Source of the DNA: Bombus terrestris
Taxonomy: Eukaryota; Arthropoda; Insecta; Hymenoptera; Apidae
NCBI RefSeq assembly: GCF_910591885.1
Contig: NC_063271.1
Coordinates: forward strand, 2,597,001-2,661,000
DNA length: 64,000 bases
Direction of reading: 5' to 3'
This document shows, in pieces, positions 39,557 to 51,966 of the stretch; within the stretch, counting starts at the first letter, position 1, and each line of letters opens with the position of its first letter. Under the pieces are notes generated by a model. The model had not been told where the DNA came from. It made no database searches and saw nothing but the letters and a program-made list of their open reading frames with translations. Both the position numbers and the translations under genes were made by a program.

Positions 39557-42526
39557 GTAGGTTGGCCGACGACCGAACGATCTGGAAACGTTGCCCGAGC
39601 CACAATCGCGATAGACGTGTACAATTTAACCCTTTGTGATCGGCTGGGCGCCGAAGCGAGCGCGACGTTGATAGTAGGCCAGTCAGTTCGTTCGACGTTC
39701 CGTTAATATTTATGAAAGTTCTCATTGATATTTATGCCTGGAGGAACTGCCCTGTTCGTCGCGATAGACGCAGCAGCCGCTTCGTTCTTGACCTCGACTA
39801 ATTCGTTATGCCGGTTTCAAGAAGCTCTCGAGAACTCGAAAACAGCACGGAATTACGTTCAATGATATTAAGAAACGAGCTCGGTAGAATTCTTATTCCG
39901 ACCTGATAACTTCTGCTCTCTTGTATTTCTTCAATTCTATCGTACGTACGTATAAATAATAGAGCCGCGTTGTTAGTTTTCCGCGAGTAATCCCGATGAA
40001 ATGTAAATACCGAGAGAGGTTGAAACGCGAAGGGAGTTGTATCGGTGATCGTTCTCGTATTTACGCAGAGTTTTTCTCCGTTCACCGTGTAAATCCGTCG
40101 AGCGCACGTACATAGGTACGCCGCGAACCACCTGTGCACGTTTTTCCCCGGGTTTTCTCCCCCAGTCCACTTTTTTCATCGACTACGTTTCGACGAGCGA
40201 ATGTCAAAGCACAGTCGCGACCGAGCCACCTCCAGACACTTGACACGGGCCTGCTTCTCTCGAGTGTACTACCTACGGCATTCAGGGACGAAATAGTGTC
40301 GGAGAAAAAACGCAGATGCATATAGATTCCTCATTTTTGCTCCTATTTTTCCGTGGCTCGTACACGTGTTTTTCTAACCCCGCGGGAAACCTCGTCGAGC
40401 ACACGCTCGATCGATAAATCGCTTGCAGCTCGAGCGCCTCTCAAACAGAGTTTGAAAAAAAAGAAAGGAAAAAAAAATATTATTTATGCATTAATACTTA
40501 ATTCTTGTCTTCTGAATTTGTCTTGCCCCTCTAAAAATTAGTATTACCTGATAATATTCCTATAACACACTCGTAGAAATAACGGAATAACGTAAAACGG
40601 AATAAATTAAATACGATATATCATATTGAATTTTCTATTTTTTATCAAATTTATTCACATAAGATAAAATAAATTATTGCATTAAGAAATCGTAGTTCAT
40701 TCAACGAAACATCGTCTCGCCCCATAACCTACCGTGTTTACATGATCGGAGCAGATCCAGCAACTTTTACGTATAGTTTCACCACATATCCCTCGTAAAC
40801 TTCTTATAACCTACTCGCCTCTGACATTCCAACCAGCATCTTCTTTTTTTATAACCTCGAAAGACAGAGAACCAATCTCCTTTTTTTTCTAGTTTCGATA
40901 AGTCCACACGGTGGAGCGGAGCCAACTTCTGACAAGGCAATAAATAAAGTTGCGAGTATCAAGGGTTGAAATCCATGTTTTCCGAAGACACGTCGACGAT
41001 GAGGTTACGGAGAACTCGATCGGAGTTCGAAACTTGGCGAACGACTAGCTTTGACACCGTAGCTTCGTTTTAATCGAGGAAGATGAAATTTAACTCGCAA
41101 ATCTTTGCGTAATCGCAGTGTACCATTTGGATAAATGGACGAAGGAAGCGGAGCTGTCGTATTATCCGGTCGCGAAAACCGCTAGAATAACTCGTCGAGG
41201 TTCTCCACGCGCCCTCGCGTTAAACGGGTCATAATTTTTAATTAGAATGCCTGAGGCAGGAGTATCGCGAGTTCTCGGGTGGCTCGGCTCTTCGACAAGA
41301 CTTTGAAGTCGCGATGCAATTAGGAACTCTTAAAGGCAGCCTCACCTGTGCTTGTATTAATAATTTTTCTTTTTATTTACTCGGCCGCTTCTCTGTCGGT
41401 ACGTCACGTGGCCATAAGGATCATCGTTATTTATTTACGCCTTTGCGAAGTATCGCCGAGCTTGGCTATTTTATTATGCGAAAGAAAGAAAAAGGAGGGG
41501 TGGAGACTTTGCGGGGCAAAAGAGACGCTTAATTAAAAAGTAGAGGTTAATTTCTGGTTAGAACGTTTCATAGTAACCGAGGTCATCGAGTGGAATTTTA
41601 AGCAGACCGAATTGCCAAGCGTCTGCATAATTGAACGTTTGTCGGTAGTATTTGACGACTACAGTGAGTTATCATCAAGGGTGTGTGCGATCATTTTTCA
41701 AGAAAAAAATTTCACGCGAAAGATTTCTAACAATCTGCAACGATAGAAAGGAATAATCAGGATCCAAGCATATCGCATCGACGATCGAAAACAGACGTTG
41801 TGTGGCTGGGTTTCGCCGCGCTCAGCCGGTAGAACGGGACGGTGGCTGGTCTCGCGGTGTGACCGTGCGCAGACCGCGTATATCCTCGCTCCATTATTAA
41901 TTTCAGAGCGACGCAGAAGTTGCACGTGCACTCGGCCACGTGTGGGTGCCCGCAAATGCACGCACGCACAACGTACATACTTTGTCAGGTAGCTGCGTGC
42001 GAACGCACCGACGGGCAGCGTGGGCTGCCCGTTTCTAATAAACGCACTAAACCGTGCTATTCCAGCTACGTTACACTTACATACATACTTACTACATACC
42101 GTGTAGGTTACGGAAACTTTAGCCAATTTCGATCGAAAGTTGCGCACAAAGTCGTACCAGCGTTACGTTAAAAGGAACATTGTGAATTCTTTGGAATTCG
42201 AAATCGAAACTGGAGTCTGCTATTTCTCGAGCAAAGAACGAACCTGAGAGACGATCACATTCTTTTCTTAGACGACCATCCTTTCTCCGTTTAATTCGCT
42301 CAGGTAACAGGCGAATCGAAAGAGAAATTGAATTTCCAATTGCGATCTGGTTCTTCTGGCGCGGGGAACGGAACGGAGCTAATGAATACCGTGGCAGGGA
42401 AAAGTAGATTGATCTTTGATCCGCAATGATCCCTCGAAGGAGCGAAATTTCGCAGTTAGGTGGTTAAGTCAAATGTCACGTTAAATGTCATCGATTGCGA
42501 TCGATTCTCGGCCAATTTTCATTCGA

Positions 42527-42581
42527 TTTCTTATTTTTTTTTCTCTCTCTCTCTCTTCTTCTTCTTCTTTCTTCCTTCTTT
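42527..42581 (+). repeat. Polypyrimidine microsatellite tract
   Basis: T-run, then (CT)n, then (CTT)n. It resembles a splice-acceptor tract but no AG follows within a plausible distance, so it is treated as a simple repeat. Confidence 0.8.
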
Positions 42582-43758
42582 ACACGCGATTCTCAAGCAT
42601 TGGTCGTCGTCGTCGTTTCGCGACTGGTATCGAGGTCGCCACCGACGATCTTTCTCTCTGCCTCTCTCGCACGAACGAAATAGCGGGATTGTAAATTTCG
42701 CTAATGTCCCCCAGGCCGCTCGAAGGGAATAATAAGCGCGGTGGCATTTTTTTTCTGACGCTGGATTGCGCATAAAGCAGGCTGAAACGACGCGAGCCAT
42801 TTCACGAGGACCATCGAACCGGCCCGTTTATGTAATTTCATCGCCGCACCGACCGCCACTTCAGACCGTTCGAAGGCTTTCGTTGCTCGTTAAGGACTCT
42901 CTTCCTCGAGATCGCCGGCGACCACTCGTGCTCTCGCTTCGAGAACGCTTCCTGCCCGTGTACTATATCGTCTTCTTTATTTTTTCGCGGCGTACCGTCC
43001 CCAGACATTGCGACGAACAAACCGTGAAACGGGGTCGAGGAACCTTGTAAACTCTCCACTTGCCGAAAGTCTAGCAGCGAATTCAATTTTATCCTTCCGG
43101 CAGCCAGACCCTTCTTCTCTTCCATTTTCTCCCCCGTTTCCATCCGTTCGTTTTCTACGTGAGTTAGTTTTCGCGTGAAACGACCGACGACGCGGGGAAG
43201 AAAGAAGACGCGAAAGGTGCGAAGTTTCAGTGGAAACTGCTGGTAGAAACGTGATTTCCCTTTGCGAAACTGCAGAGAATCGAGCGTACACGGTGTGTTT
43301 CTTAATTCGCGTGGGTGACTGGGTCTTTTCGTACCACCACAGGATATCGTGGGCCGATCAATTTGTCAGTCGGGTTAATCTGCCTTTTCCATCAAACTTC
43401 AAGGCTCTTGAACAGAGCCAGTCCTTTCTCCTTGATATTACGAACAACGTGCGCGTGTCGCTCGGTTTTCCAGTATCAGCCGACCATTCCACCTTTCTAA
43501 CGCGGTCGTGGATTAACGTTTACCTGGTACTTGTAAATCCTTATTAAGCTGTAAATTACTTTTCCGCTCGTAAACATGGAAACGTAACGAGTTTCTTCTC
43601 ATGGTAAAACGACGATACGCTGTGATTCCATTGTGATATCGCTCCATTAGCTTCTATCGCGCGTACAACAAACGAAAATTCGTTCGTTACGAAAACGTAG
43701 AACGAAAATGGATGCAACGCAAACTTGGTCGCGCGTTACTTATTATCTGGTTCAGTAA

Positions 43759-43793
43759 CGCGTTGCGTTGCGTTGCGTTGCGTTGCGTTGCGT
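43759..43793 (+). repeat. GCGTT pentanucleotide tandem repeat
   Basis: About six and a half perfect copies of GCGTT lie between TTCAGTAAC and GTATAGG. A five-base period would shift frame with each copy gained or lost. Confidence 0.9.
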
Positions 43794-45504
43794 GTATAGG
43801 ACAGGGCAAGCGTGCCCACTCGTGGCTCGGAATGCGAGCAACGAAAGCAAGGTTGATTCCAAGGAGATTGCGATTGATAATTCCTGATCGATTATACGCA
43901 CACGCCCCAGTTTCCCTGGCGCGTGGATTTTTTTCGACACTTCTTTTCGCCTCGCGAACGGCGGCGAGTGAAAGTGCTGTCCGCGCGACATTTTTCACGT
44001 GCCACCACCGCTCCACCAACCCTACCACGTTCCTTGTACACCGTTCACGATCGCCACGCTTCTATCTCGCGACGCGATAAACAATTGGTGGCAATTTCGC
44101 GGAAATACATCGCCACGGAGCAGCAGTGTCTTTCGGTCTCATGGCGAGTTAGGTGGTCGTGAGAGAGGCGTGACAGTGAAACGGATAGAGACATAGCGGA
44201 ACGATGTTTCAGACATTCAGGGTAAAAGTGAATCCACCCACATCTTTCCTCGATCTAAATTTATAGCGTTAATTTATCTTTTGTTGCATAGAATATATTT
44301 TATTCTCGCGTCTATTTTAAACAGCGAGTTACTCGATTCGTCGAATATCGCAGTTAGTCCACCATTGCTCTTGATGTTCCATTTTGATTAATGTTCCATG
44401 TGGGTCGATTCTACTTATTCGAACGTAAACTAGTACTACGCGAAGGTAACATGACGGATAATGGGAAAAATTCGTGAGCCCCTGATATATAAACTTCAAA
44501 TACACCCTGTTAGTCGTGCGTCGAGTTCAAATAAGCAGGTAAAGGGAGATCTCGAGGTCACGGGGTTGACGATCTGTTCCTGACACGATTAGCCTCTCGC
44601 CGTGTTTTTCAGGGATCATTAATTTCGTGTAATCCCGCACGGGCGTGTTCGCGTCGTAAAATGGTTGTTCGTTTTTCCAATTTTCAGAATTCCAGTCTCC
44701 TGCACAACAGCGTATATCTAACGTATATCTTTCTATCAAGTTTATGCCCTCGTAAAAAGCTTTATTCGCAGTGGTAACAATTATTCGCACAAAGTCCGTT
44801 TATCCTTCCGGAAGAAACGAGCAAAGCAACAATGTTGTTGCTTGGTGGAGGAAGAATCTTCGAAGAGCACGCGAATTCCGCGACACGACGGTACACCGCG
44901 TTCCTGGCCAATCGCACGCGTCGGGCAGACAGAAATAAATCCGCCAGTCAGATTGCAAAAGGGGCGCGTGGATGGCCGAGGCGTGTCGCGGGACAACTAA
45001 ATTCAGCTTCGCGTCAAAAGGAGAAGGAATTATGAGCCGAGACGGCCAGGGGCCGATAGCCTATGGTTAAAGCTCGCGTACACAACGTACCGTGAGTTTC
45101 TCCAATGTAGTCGCTTAATAACGGTACAAAACGCGGAAGCGATTGGCACGCGACTCGGCTTATCTCCGCTCGCGAGCCGCTTGCGAAACCGGCGACCAGC
45201 CGCGCCGACATTCTCCTCCGGTCGAAGTTTGGCCGGAAACGCGTTCTCTTTCCAGTGAAAATCGTCTTGCTGTTTGCTTCCATGGGACGTTGATCTTGTG
45301 GGTTGTTCGTAGGAGTTTACAACAACGTAGGAGATTTCTTTTTCACTTTTTAGAATTTCGTATGGCTGTCGGGTGATTTCGAAAATGTGAAATGTATACG
45401 AGTTTCGTTCTAGCTGATGCAAGATCTTTGTTCGTAATGGAAGAGTCGGTAGTTTGACCTTCCTCGTGTTTGTAATTAACACGTTGCTGTTTCACAGAAG
45501 AGAA

Positions 45505-45527
45505 AGAGAGAGAGAGAGAGAGAGAGG
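45505..45527 (+). repeat. (GA)n microsatellite
   Basis: Eleven uninterrupted GA units. Confidence 0.9.
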
Positions 45528-47060
45528 ATCTTGCAGCTGCTTCCATTTACTCGCGTGTAATCTATAAAGAAAGGAATAGACAAAAAATTGCTCGTTGCGA
45601 ATCAGAAACTATTCCGATGTGTAAGGTACGAGGACGAACACTACGCGAATGATGTACATGAAAACTACATGGTCCAGTCGATAGAAACATTGAACATCGA
45701 ATCGATTAAATTGTAAATAAAAATGCCGAGACGCGCTCCTCCTCGACAATTGTGAGACGATCGTTTCAAGCATTCGTCGAATCGCCATGATCTTCAAGAG
45801 GAAGACGCGTCGTATGCGACTGGCGACCGTGACTTTTCGCGGGCCTCTAGACGGAACGAATCAAACGTCGTTCCAGTAAACGCATAAGAGCCTGTCGTCG
45901 GCTATTAATTGACACGTAATTAAACGGTCGTTAAAACGACGCCCGGAGTTTCAGCGTTCGCCGATGATTTACGAGCAGTTGACCTATGAAAAGGAGTAGA
46001 ACGCACGCAAACGAGCGGACGTCGATCTCCTCCGCGCTTTCAGACCTTTCGATCGAACTCGAACCCGCTCGCTCACGCTTCCCCGGTCACAGCTCCCTCC
46101 TGTTCGCTGCGGTTTCCAGAGAAATCGCTTTCGTGCGCGGTTCAACGAGCGAATCGCTGGCCAGGGGACGGTGGTGCCGCTTGCGGTTACGGCCCCGGAC
46201 CGTGTCTTGCTCCGAGCTTCGTGCCTTCCCTCGTACTTTCCACCGTTTCTTGCCGCTAGATGGTCCACTGAGAAAACTGACCTATGCTTCGCGAGATATT
46301 ATCCGTGCCTGGAGAGAAATTGATTAAACGCCTGCTGTCTAACGCTTACGGTCGCGTGGGTGGATGGGAATTAATTTACGGTGATGTCTTCTTTCGATGA
46401 AATCGGGGAAAGAAAAGCAGGTAGCCGGCAGAATAGAGCGAATATTTATACGTTACGCGTACTCTTCGATCGAAAAGAACCGAGTAACCTGTATAGACGG
46501 TCCAACAAGTAGCTAACGAGGAGTTAATCCTATTCCGTACGATCGAAGTAACAAATTAATCAAGATCGTACGTTGTGCGGAGGTTGGTAAAGGCCAACAA
46601 AGAACAAGCGTTATTAGCGAACGAGCCAATTAATCGATTAATCCTTGTAACCGTATACTCGGCGACGCGATAATTACCCAAGTGCATTTAACCTCCTTGT
46701 CGTCGACGAAATGGTCGTTTATTTAGTCACTCTGCAGACCACAAAGCAAAAAGAAGGAAGGGAAAGAAGGGTAGAATTTTCCAATTTCTCCTTTTTCCTC
46801 TCGGTTTCTAGCGTGCGGTGAACGAGACACTCGTCTCCGTGGCCGCGAGGGGCGATCCTTTGGTTTTTTTTTCTCCTAACCCTCGACGTGGCTGTGAACC
46901 AAACTCTTTGTTAAAGTCCGCCGTGTTTTTTTCAATAACACTTCGCCGACCCTTTCGCTTAACGCGCTTTTTCACCTCGGAACCCTCGAACGTGCAAAAG
47001 CGTCGCTGCTGTCGCTGCACCCGCGTAAGCTAGTCTTTAATGCGTCTGCCCGCCCCGCAG

Positions 47061-47097
47061 GTTCGATGAACTTTTCTCTCTCGAAGGAACTTTAAAG
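47061..47097 (+). other. Possible 37-nt microexon
   Basis: A C-rich pyrimidine tract ends in CCGCCCCGCAG at 47,060, with a branchpoint-like TTTAATGC about 20 nt upstream. The next good donor, AAAG|GTGAGC, comes only 37 nt later (GT at 47,098). Of the three frames only one is open; it reads FDELFSLEGTLK in phase 1 to 2. Short exons with strong flanking signals are common in neuronal genes with long introns. No family is recognised from 12 residues. It could equally be a chance pairing of signals. Confidence 0.25.
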
Positions 47098-48360
47098 GTG
47101 AGCGTCCCGTTTTCCGATCTCGCCTCTTGACTTCTCGACCGCCGCGCCCGAATCCGGACGGACCTAGCTTCTCCCTCTCTCTCTCTGTCTTTTCCCTTTT
47201 CTACTTGTCTGTCTTTCTCTCTCGACCTTCTAATTGCCTTATACATACTTCAACATCGAGCACGCGTGCTCAGATGCAAGTCATCATATTCCATCATCTA
47301 TCGTACGATTGTTGCGGTAGATGCGTCGTTTACCTCTGTCACGATGTTAATCCTGCGATACTATACCTGTACAGAAGTAATCGACATTCCTAATCATAAA
47401 AACGAATAGAATTATCATTCAGGTGGTTGAAGAGTATAATCGTATGCAACAGCCGCTTTAAACGAGTCCTTATAAGTCTTAATTTTTCTATACTATGACA
47501 TCATGAAAAAACGTATATTACAAAGAGATATCGTTCTTCAAAATAACGGAAAGAAAACGCGTGAGAAATATAGTATTCCAGAGTTAAGAAAATTGCTACT
47601 GGTATCCCGTCGATTTTGATTTTCCAAAGTTTCATCTTCTAAATTCTGAAGGAATATAATAAAGAAGAGGGCGGAGGATTTCAAAATCCACGTATACCTT
47701 TCTATTTTCTTCTTAGTATAGCGTAGATTTACTCTTTATAAAACGACAATGTGTGCCCTGTCGAGGAGAACGTGTCCGCATGTGTGCACAAGGTGCAACG
47801 TGCGTTTGAAAAAGTTCATCGAAATCGCAGCTGCGTCAGGTACGTGTCTCTTACGCGATCCGGCGACCCGATCCGAAAAGCTGAAAGCGTAGGTGCGTTT
47901 TTTCCCTGGGGGTAACGTTCTCTGGCTGTCTGGACAGATGTTTTCGATCGTCTCCACACGGTCCTACGCTCGTAACCTACTGTTAGCAGCGGCAACAACC
48001 TGAAAAGGGTCTGTTCGTGGGCGCAACAATGGAGCGTCATGATTTCCAGCCGTCTCGATCCTTTTGCGCTTTCTGATGCCATATATCGTCGATCTACCAC
48101 GGTAGCCCGCTGGTTCCTTCGTCTTCCTATCTTTTCACTATCTTTTCTTTCCTTCTTCTTCTCCTTGTTGGAAAAACCAAGATCTGTTTGCGTTTCCCTT
48201 CGAGCTCGTGTGTACTGAATCATCCCTCCGCTGTGTGCGTCTTTTTCCTTCTACTATATTTTGTCTTTATAGGTCGCTGATTCAGCTATTCTTTGAAATA
48301 CGAGGATGATGTTACTTGGTGAAATACCTGAGATTGTTTGCGTTTTATTACGAAACTCCC

Positions 48361-48391
48361 TGTACATACGTAGCTACGTATAGTATGTACA
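48361..48391. repeat. 31-bp interrupted palindrome
   Basis: TGTACATAC and GTATGTACA arms (9 bp, perfect) enclose a second palindrome, TACGTAGCTACGTA. It could form a small cruciform or be a symmetrical protein site. Confidence 0.8.
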
Positions 48392-49116
48392 GATACATAT
48401 ATAGGGAAAATCGTTCACATTGCGTGAATGTGTAGTAGCTTACACAGAAAGCTTTAAATACAAGTAAATCGCAATTATTACGATCAGAAAATTGTATTTG
48501 CACTGTGACCCGCGTACAAATTTCTTCACCATACTAAAATTTGTAATTCATCAAACATTTTGATGAAACGAAACGATGTTTATGAAAGCCACTGATGCCA
48601 AGATCGTTCGACGACTTCTCATAGTCAATACGCGTGCGTTTGGGAATCGCATCGCCGGAACAAGTCGGCAAAGCGTTAAAGATACAACGAAGTACCCTGG
48701 TTCCGCACACGTAATATCGTTTTCCTCGGCTTCCGCTTTCTATAATTTTCACGCGACTGAACGTTCGTTCCCGGTTGTTACTCAACGAGCGAACCGAAGA
48801 AAACATCGTTCCTCGTCTCTGTGAACACCGTTCCCAATACCGTTCCATCGCGATGGTGGTAGGGGCGGTTTCGATCGCGCGAGCCACGAGTATTAAGGTC
48901 GCCTTACAGTCGAGATCGAAGCGTTTAACGCCTTCACATCGGACGCTGAGATTTATGGACGCCGGTAAGCGGCTACTTGTAATCGTATCGCTGCGACCAG
49001 CCGAGAACAAATCGCGGTAGGCCGGTATTCGCGTAAGAAAGGGAATTACCGTGGATTTTCTCGCGACTCAGCCCTCTCCTCGTCTACCGTGCCACTCCTT
49101 TCTCTCCTCTAACGAT

Positions 49117-49187
49117 ACGTTTACATAAACAAACCGTCCCGGTGAACGTAATAGGCGACAGGTGCGCGACGATTGCAATGGTAGCTC
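49117..49187 (+). repeat. Diverged duplicate element, copy A
   Basis: This stretch matches 50,034-50,107 at roughly three bases in four over its first 48 positions by hand alignment. Shared blocks are TTTACATAA, AAACC, CCGGT, ACG, AAT and CGACAGGTG. The shared CAGGTG is an E-box. Conservation in blocks, with spacing nearly kept, suggests a duplicated regulatory site rather than a simple repeat. Confidence 0.45.
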
Positions 49188-50033
49188 GATCCCGTGTCGA
49201 CTTCTGTCAAAAAACAAAGACAGCGATAGCATCGTCCATCTTAAGCTAATTAATCTCTGTATGATCTTTTTCCCCATAACATCCAGAAATTACATCGTCC
49301 ACGGTTCGAGCGTTCTGAACGAATGGTTAAAGCGTTGAGAATTGTGCATCTTAATTGTCGAAATAAGTGTAAAGCAACGCTAAGGTTACACTTAGAATTC
49401 ATGCTAAAATAGTTCTAGATCTACTTAATAAACGATCTTCAGCATCTTCGTCGATACACATTTGCACGCGTCTCAGCATTTTCTTTGTCTCACCACTTTC
49501 CATACCACACTGTCAATGGAACAGTTACGTTCGTCTGTTTTTCGAAACGCCGTGCACACATGTACTTCCACGCACTCATATTCACATACGCGTGTCACTA
49601 CTGCTCGGCCAATCTAGTATTGCACACAAAACTATACATATCTCAATATAAAGAACCGAAGATATAAGTATACCTTCCAGAAGAATGTGAAATTACTTGC
49701 TTTTAAACACCGAGCGACATGGTCCCGCGATGTGACTACCATCGTTGCTTCTTTTTTCACTACATTCGTCCATTATAAGATTGAAATGTTTCTGACGATC
49801 CTTAAGACAGACTTTATAACTTCTCTTAATTCGTAGTTTTATATCTCAGCTTCTTCCTCTTAATCGCCACTATACCTTCGGCGTCGTATCTTTTTTTCGC
49901 CGAAGGGATTTTTCTTTCCCGTGAAATTAAAGATAAATAAACAAAATAAACATAGACGACAGACGACCGTCGAATAGAACAGCGGGTATCGCCCGATCCG
50001 CACATTTGTCTCGCGGCTGCCTGCGTTCACCCG

Positions 50034-50107
50034 ACATTTACATAAGTAAACCTCTACCGGTAGACGCAATTGCCGACAGGTGTGCGGTAATCGCGAGCAA
50101 GGGAGCT
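50034..50107 (+). repeat. Diverged duplicate element, copy B
   Basis: Second copy of the element at 49,117-49,187, in the same orientation 917 bp downstream. It keeps TTTACATAA, AAACC, CCGGT and CCGACAGGTG with a one-base length difference, and contains the palindrome CTACCGGTAG. Both copies end in AGCTC. Sequence outside the shared block does not align. Confidence 0.45.
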
Positions 50108-50914
50108 CCGCCATGTCTAAGGTACTGCCATTACGAACTCTCGTAGAATACTTAATAAGTGGAAATTACCGGAGAGCGAGCCGCGTCGAGCTGTCCGCGA
50201 AATTACGAATCGACCTCTTAATTGCCGCTAGCGAGCGTGTTAATTGAAATCGAGCCGGCGGACACCGCGCCGGTTCGAATATTTATTAAACATGTGAGTG
50301 ACGTTGTGAAAGGAGCGACAGCTAGTACAGCTGTACTTTCTCGTATGAAATGATACTGAATGAAGGCGATTCGAGACAGGGGACTGCGCAAATCATTCCT
50401 AGATTTACCTTTCGCTAGTACTACGATCGTGTCGTCGTCATTAGTCTATCGATTAATGGATACGGCGATTACATACTAGCAATGGATGTGCTGAAAGATA
50501 AAATTCGGAGGTTATAGTCGAATGGAAGTTTCTTTAGGCAGGTTTGTTTCACGGCGACGGTTGTTTTGCACGCGAGGAGAGATACACGCGGATTCTATGG
50601 ATAGGCGATGAACAAAGAAGAACGGCTGAAAGAAGTCGGTAGAATCGCGGCCGGACGAAATAGAAACTGCACAGACGGGGAACCGAAGCCACCGTGAATG
50701 GGAATTATTCAGGCTAGCCGCTGAATGAAACGTGTTTCTTTCAAATTCTGCTCTCGCTTCGCCCCGTGCCCCAGAGCACGTTGTTGCTAGGTCGCGCGTG
50801 CACCGGATGTTGCCTGTTCGAGCTAGTTGATTGGGATCTTCTAAACGGCCACCAGCTCGCTCGTATAATTCGTTTCATCGCTGTAAATGCTTCAATTGAA
50901 CCGTCAAATAGAAT

Positions 50915-50981
50915 ATCTCTCTCTATCTATCTATCTATCTATCTCTCTCTTACTCATCCATGATAATAATAATAATAATAT
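50915..50981 (+). repeat. (TCTA)n and (AAT)n microsatellites
   Basis: (TC)n and TCTA units at 50,915-50,950 and (AAT)n at 50,962-50,981, separated by 11 bp of unique sequence. Confidence 0.9.
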
Positions 50982-51763
50982 ATTCAATTGATCTTTGCTT
51001 TCTCAAACTTTACAGTTCTCTCGGTTTTCGTACGTACGTCAGATACGTACATACGTACACATACATGCGTCTATTTATTCGATGTAAGCGTATTTCCTAC
51101 ACTGTTTGGGTCAATGACACAGACATCGTTCGAAGAGACGGAGAATTTTTTCGAAAATGACTTTCAAATTGGTCGAGGAGGCACACGCGGCTTCGAATCG
51201 AAAGCAGCGGCTCGCAGGAAGGTTGTGGCCGTCTCTCGATGAAAGGAAGGAGCCAGTTCCACGTCCCTGAAGGTCTTCCTCGTCGGCCTCGGCTTCACGG
51301 AGCGAGTCACTCGACCGGCCGGCCCGTCCTTTTCTCACGGCAGTGGATCGACGCTCGACATACCTAAACCTTCCATCAACAGCTGGCCAATCCCTCGAAG
51401 GACCAGCTGCGTTTCCTGTCTACGACAAGAGTCATCCCGAAAACGCTTCTCTATATGTACCGCCGCCACGTTTTCTAGAACAAGCACGAAAACCATCTAG
51501 GACACTTTTTCGCTTTTCGGATCAAGTGCACGTACGTCGAAGGGAGGCTTTTTCACGTCGCCACGGTTTTCACAAACGTTCGTCTACCGTTTCGAAACAT
51601 TTTCTAAGTTTAGGTGTTCCATATATGAAAATCGAAATAATATCTCACCTACGGAGAATCCAAAGCTTGAAACTCGAAAGAATTGTCACATTATCATTTC
51701 GATCTTATCGGAGTTAAAAAATTTAAACGTTGTCTGTTTTTATTCTCTTTCTTTTCTTTTTAG

Positions 51764-51966
51764 ATTATTCCAAAGAGGGAAGAGAACATGTAAATCCGAC
51801 CGTGGCTAATAAAAAACTTCATCAGCGTTACGACGTTGGTTGGGATAATAATCGTAATTGCATCTGCTATGGCATGAGTACAGGTGGCAGATTAGCGCGA
51901 ATTTCACTTTTTCATCCAGACGAAACGCGTAGGAGACTGTCGCTCTCGCACATTCACCATGAATAG
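51764..51966 (+). other. Possible exon behind a strong acceptor
   Basis: A nearly unbroken pyrimidine tract at 51,730-51,761 ends in TTTTTAG at 51,763, one of the best stand-alone 3' splice sites in the window. The frame that stays open afterwards begins DYSKEGREHVNPTVANKK and runs about 67 codons to a stop at 51,964-51,966, with a less arginine-heavy composition than typical chance frames here. Internal donors are weak (CAG|GTGGCA near 51,890); CAG|GTGTAA near 52,027 lies beyond the stop. It may be a terminal or non-coding exon, or chance. No protein family is recognised. Confidence 0.22.

Larger units (their letters stand above)
39557..47060. other. Non-coding stretch
   Basis: No supported gene. 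40,455-40,700 is clearly AT-rich. A minus-strand frame at 44,790-44,527 is fairly protein-like but lacks a convincing donor or a recognisable domain. Confidence 0.55.
47098..51763. other. Non-coding stretch with duplicated element
   Basis: No supported gene. Holds the 48.36-kb palindrome, the two copies of the ~70-bp element and the TCTA/AAT repeats. An acceptor-like TCTTTATAG at 48,272 has no open exon after it. Confidence 0.55.

Noticed and set aside
42301..42310. GCTCAG|GTAACA as a ratchet site
   Set aside because: The donor half lacks G at +5 and the tract is interrupted; weaker than background candidates.
44527..44790. Minus-strand 87-codon frame with a protein-like mix
   Set aside because: There is a weak acceptor before GAGACTGG but no good donor or domain; too little support for an exon.
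45095..45120. Sequence resembling miR-33 (AATGTAGTCGC)
   Set aside because: The seed differs and no hairpin partner is present.
51111..51338. Minus-strand frame with an acidic stretch
   Set aside because: It begins with a non-ATG codon and has no flanking splice sites; the acidic run follows from TC-rich + strand DNA.
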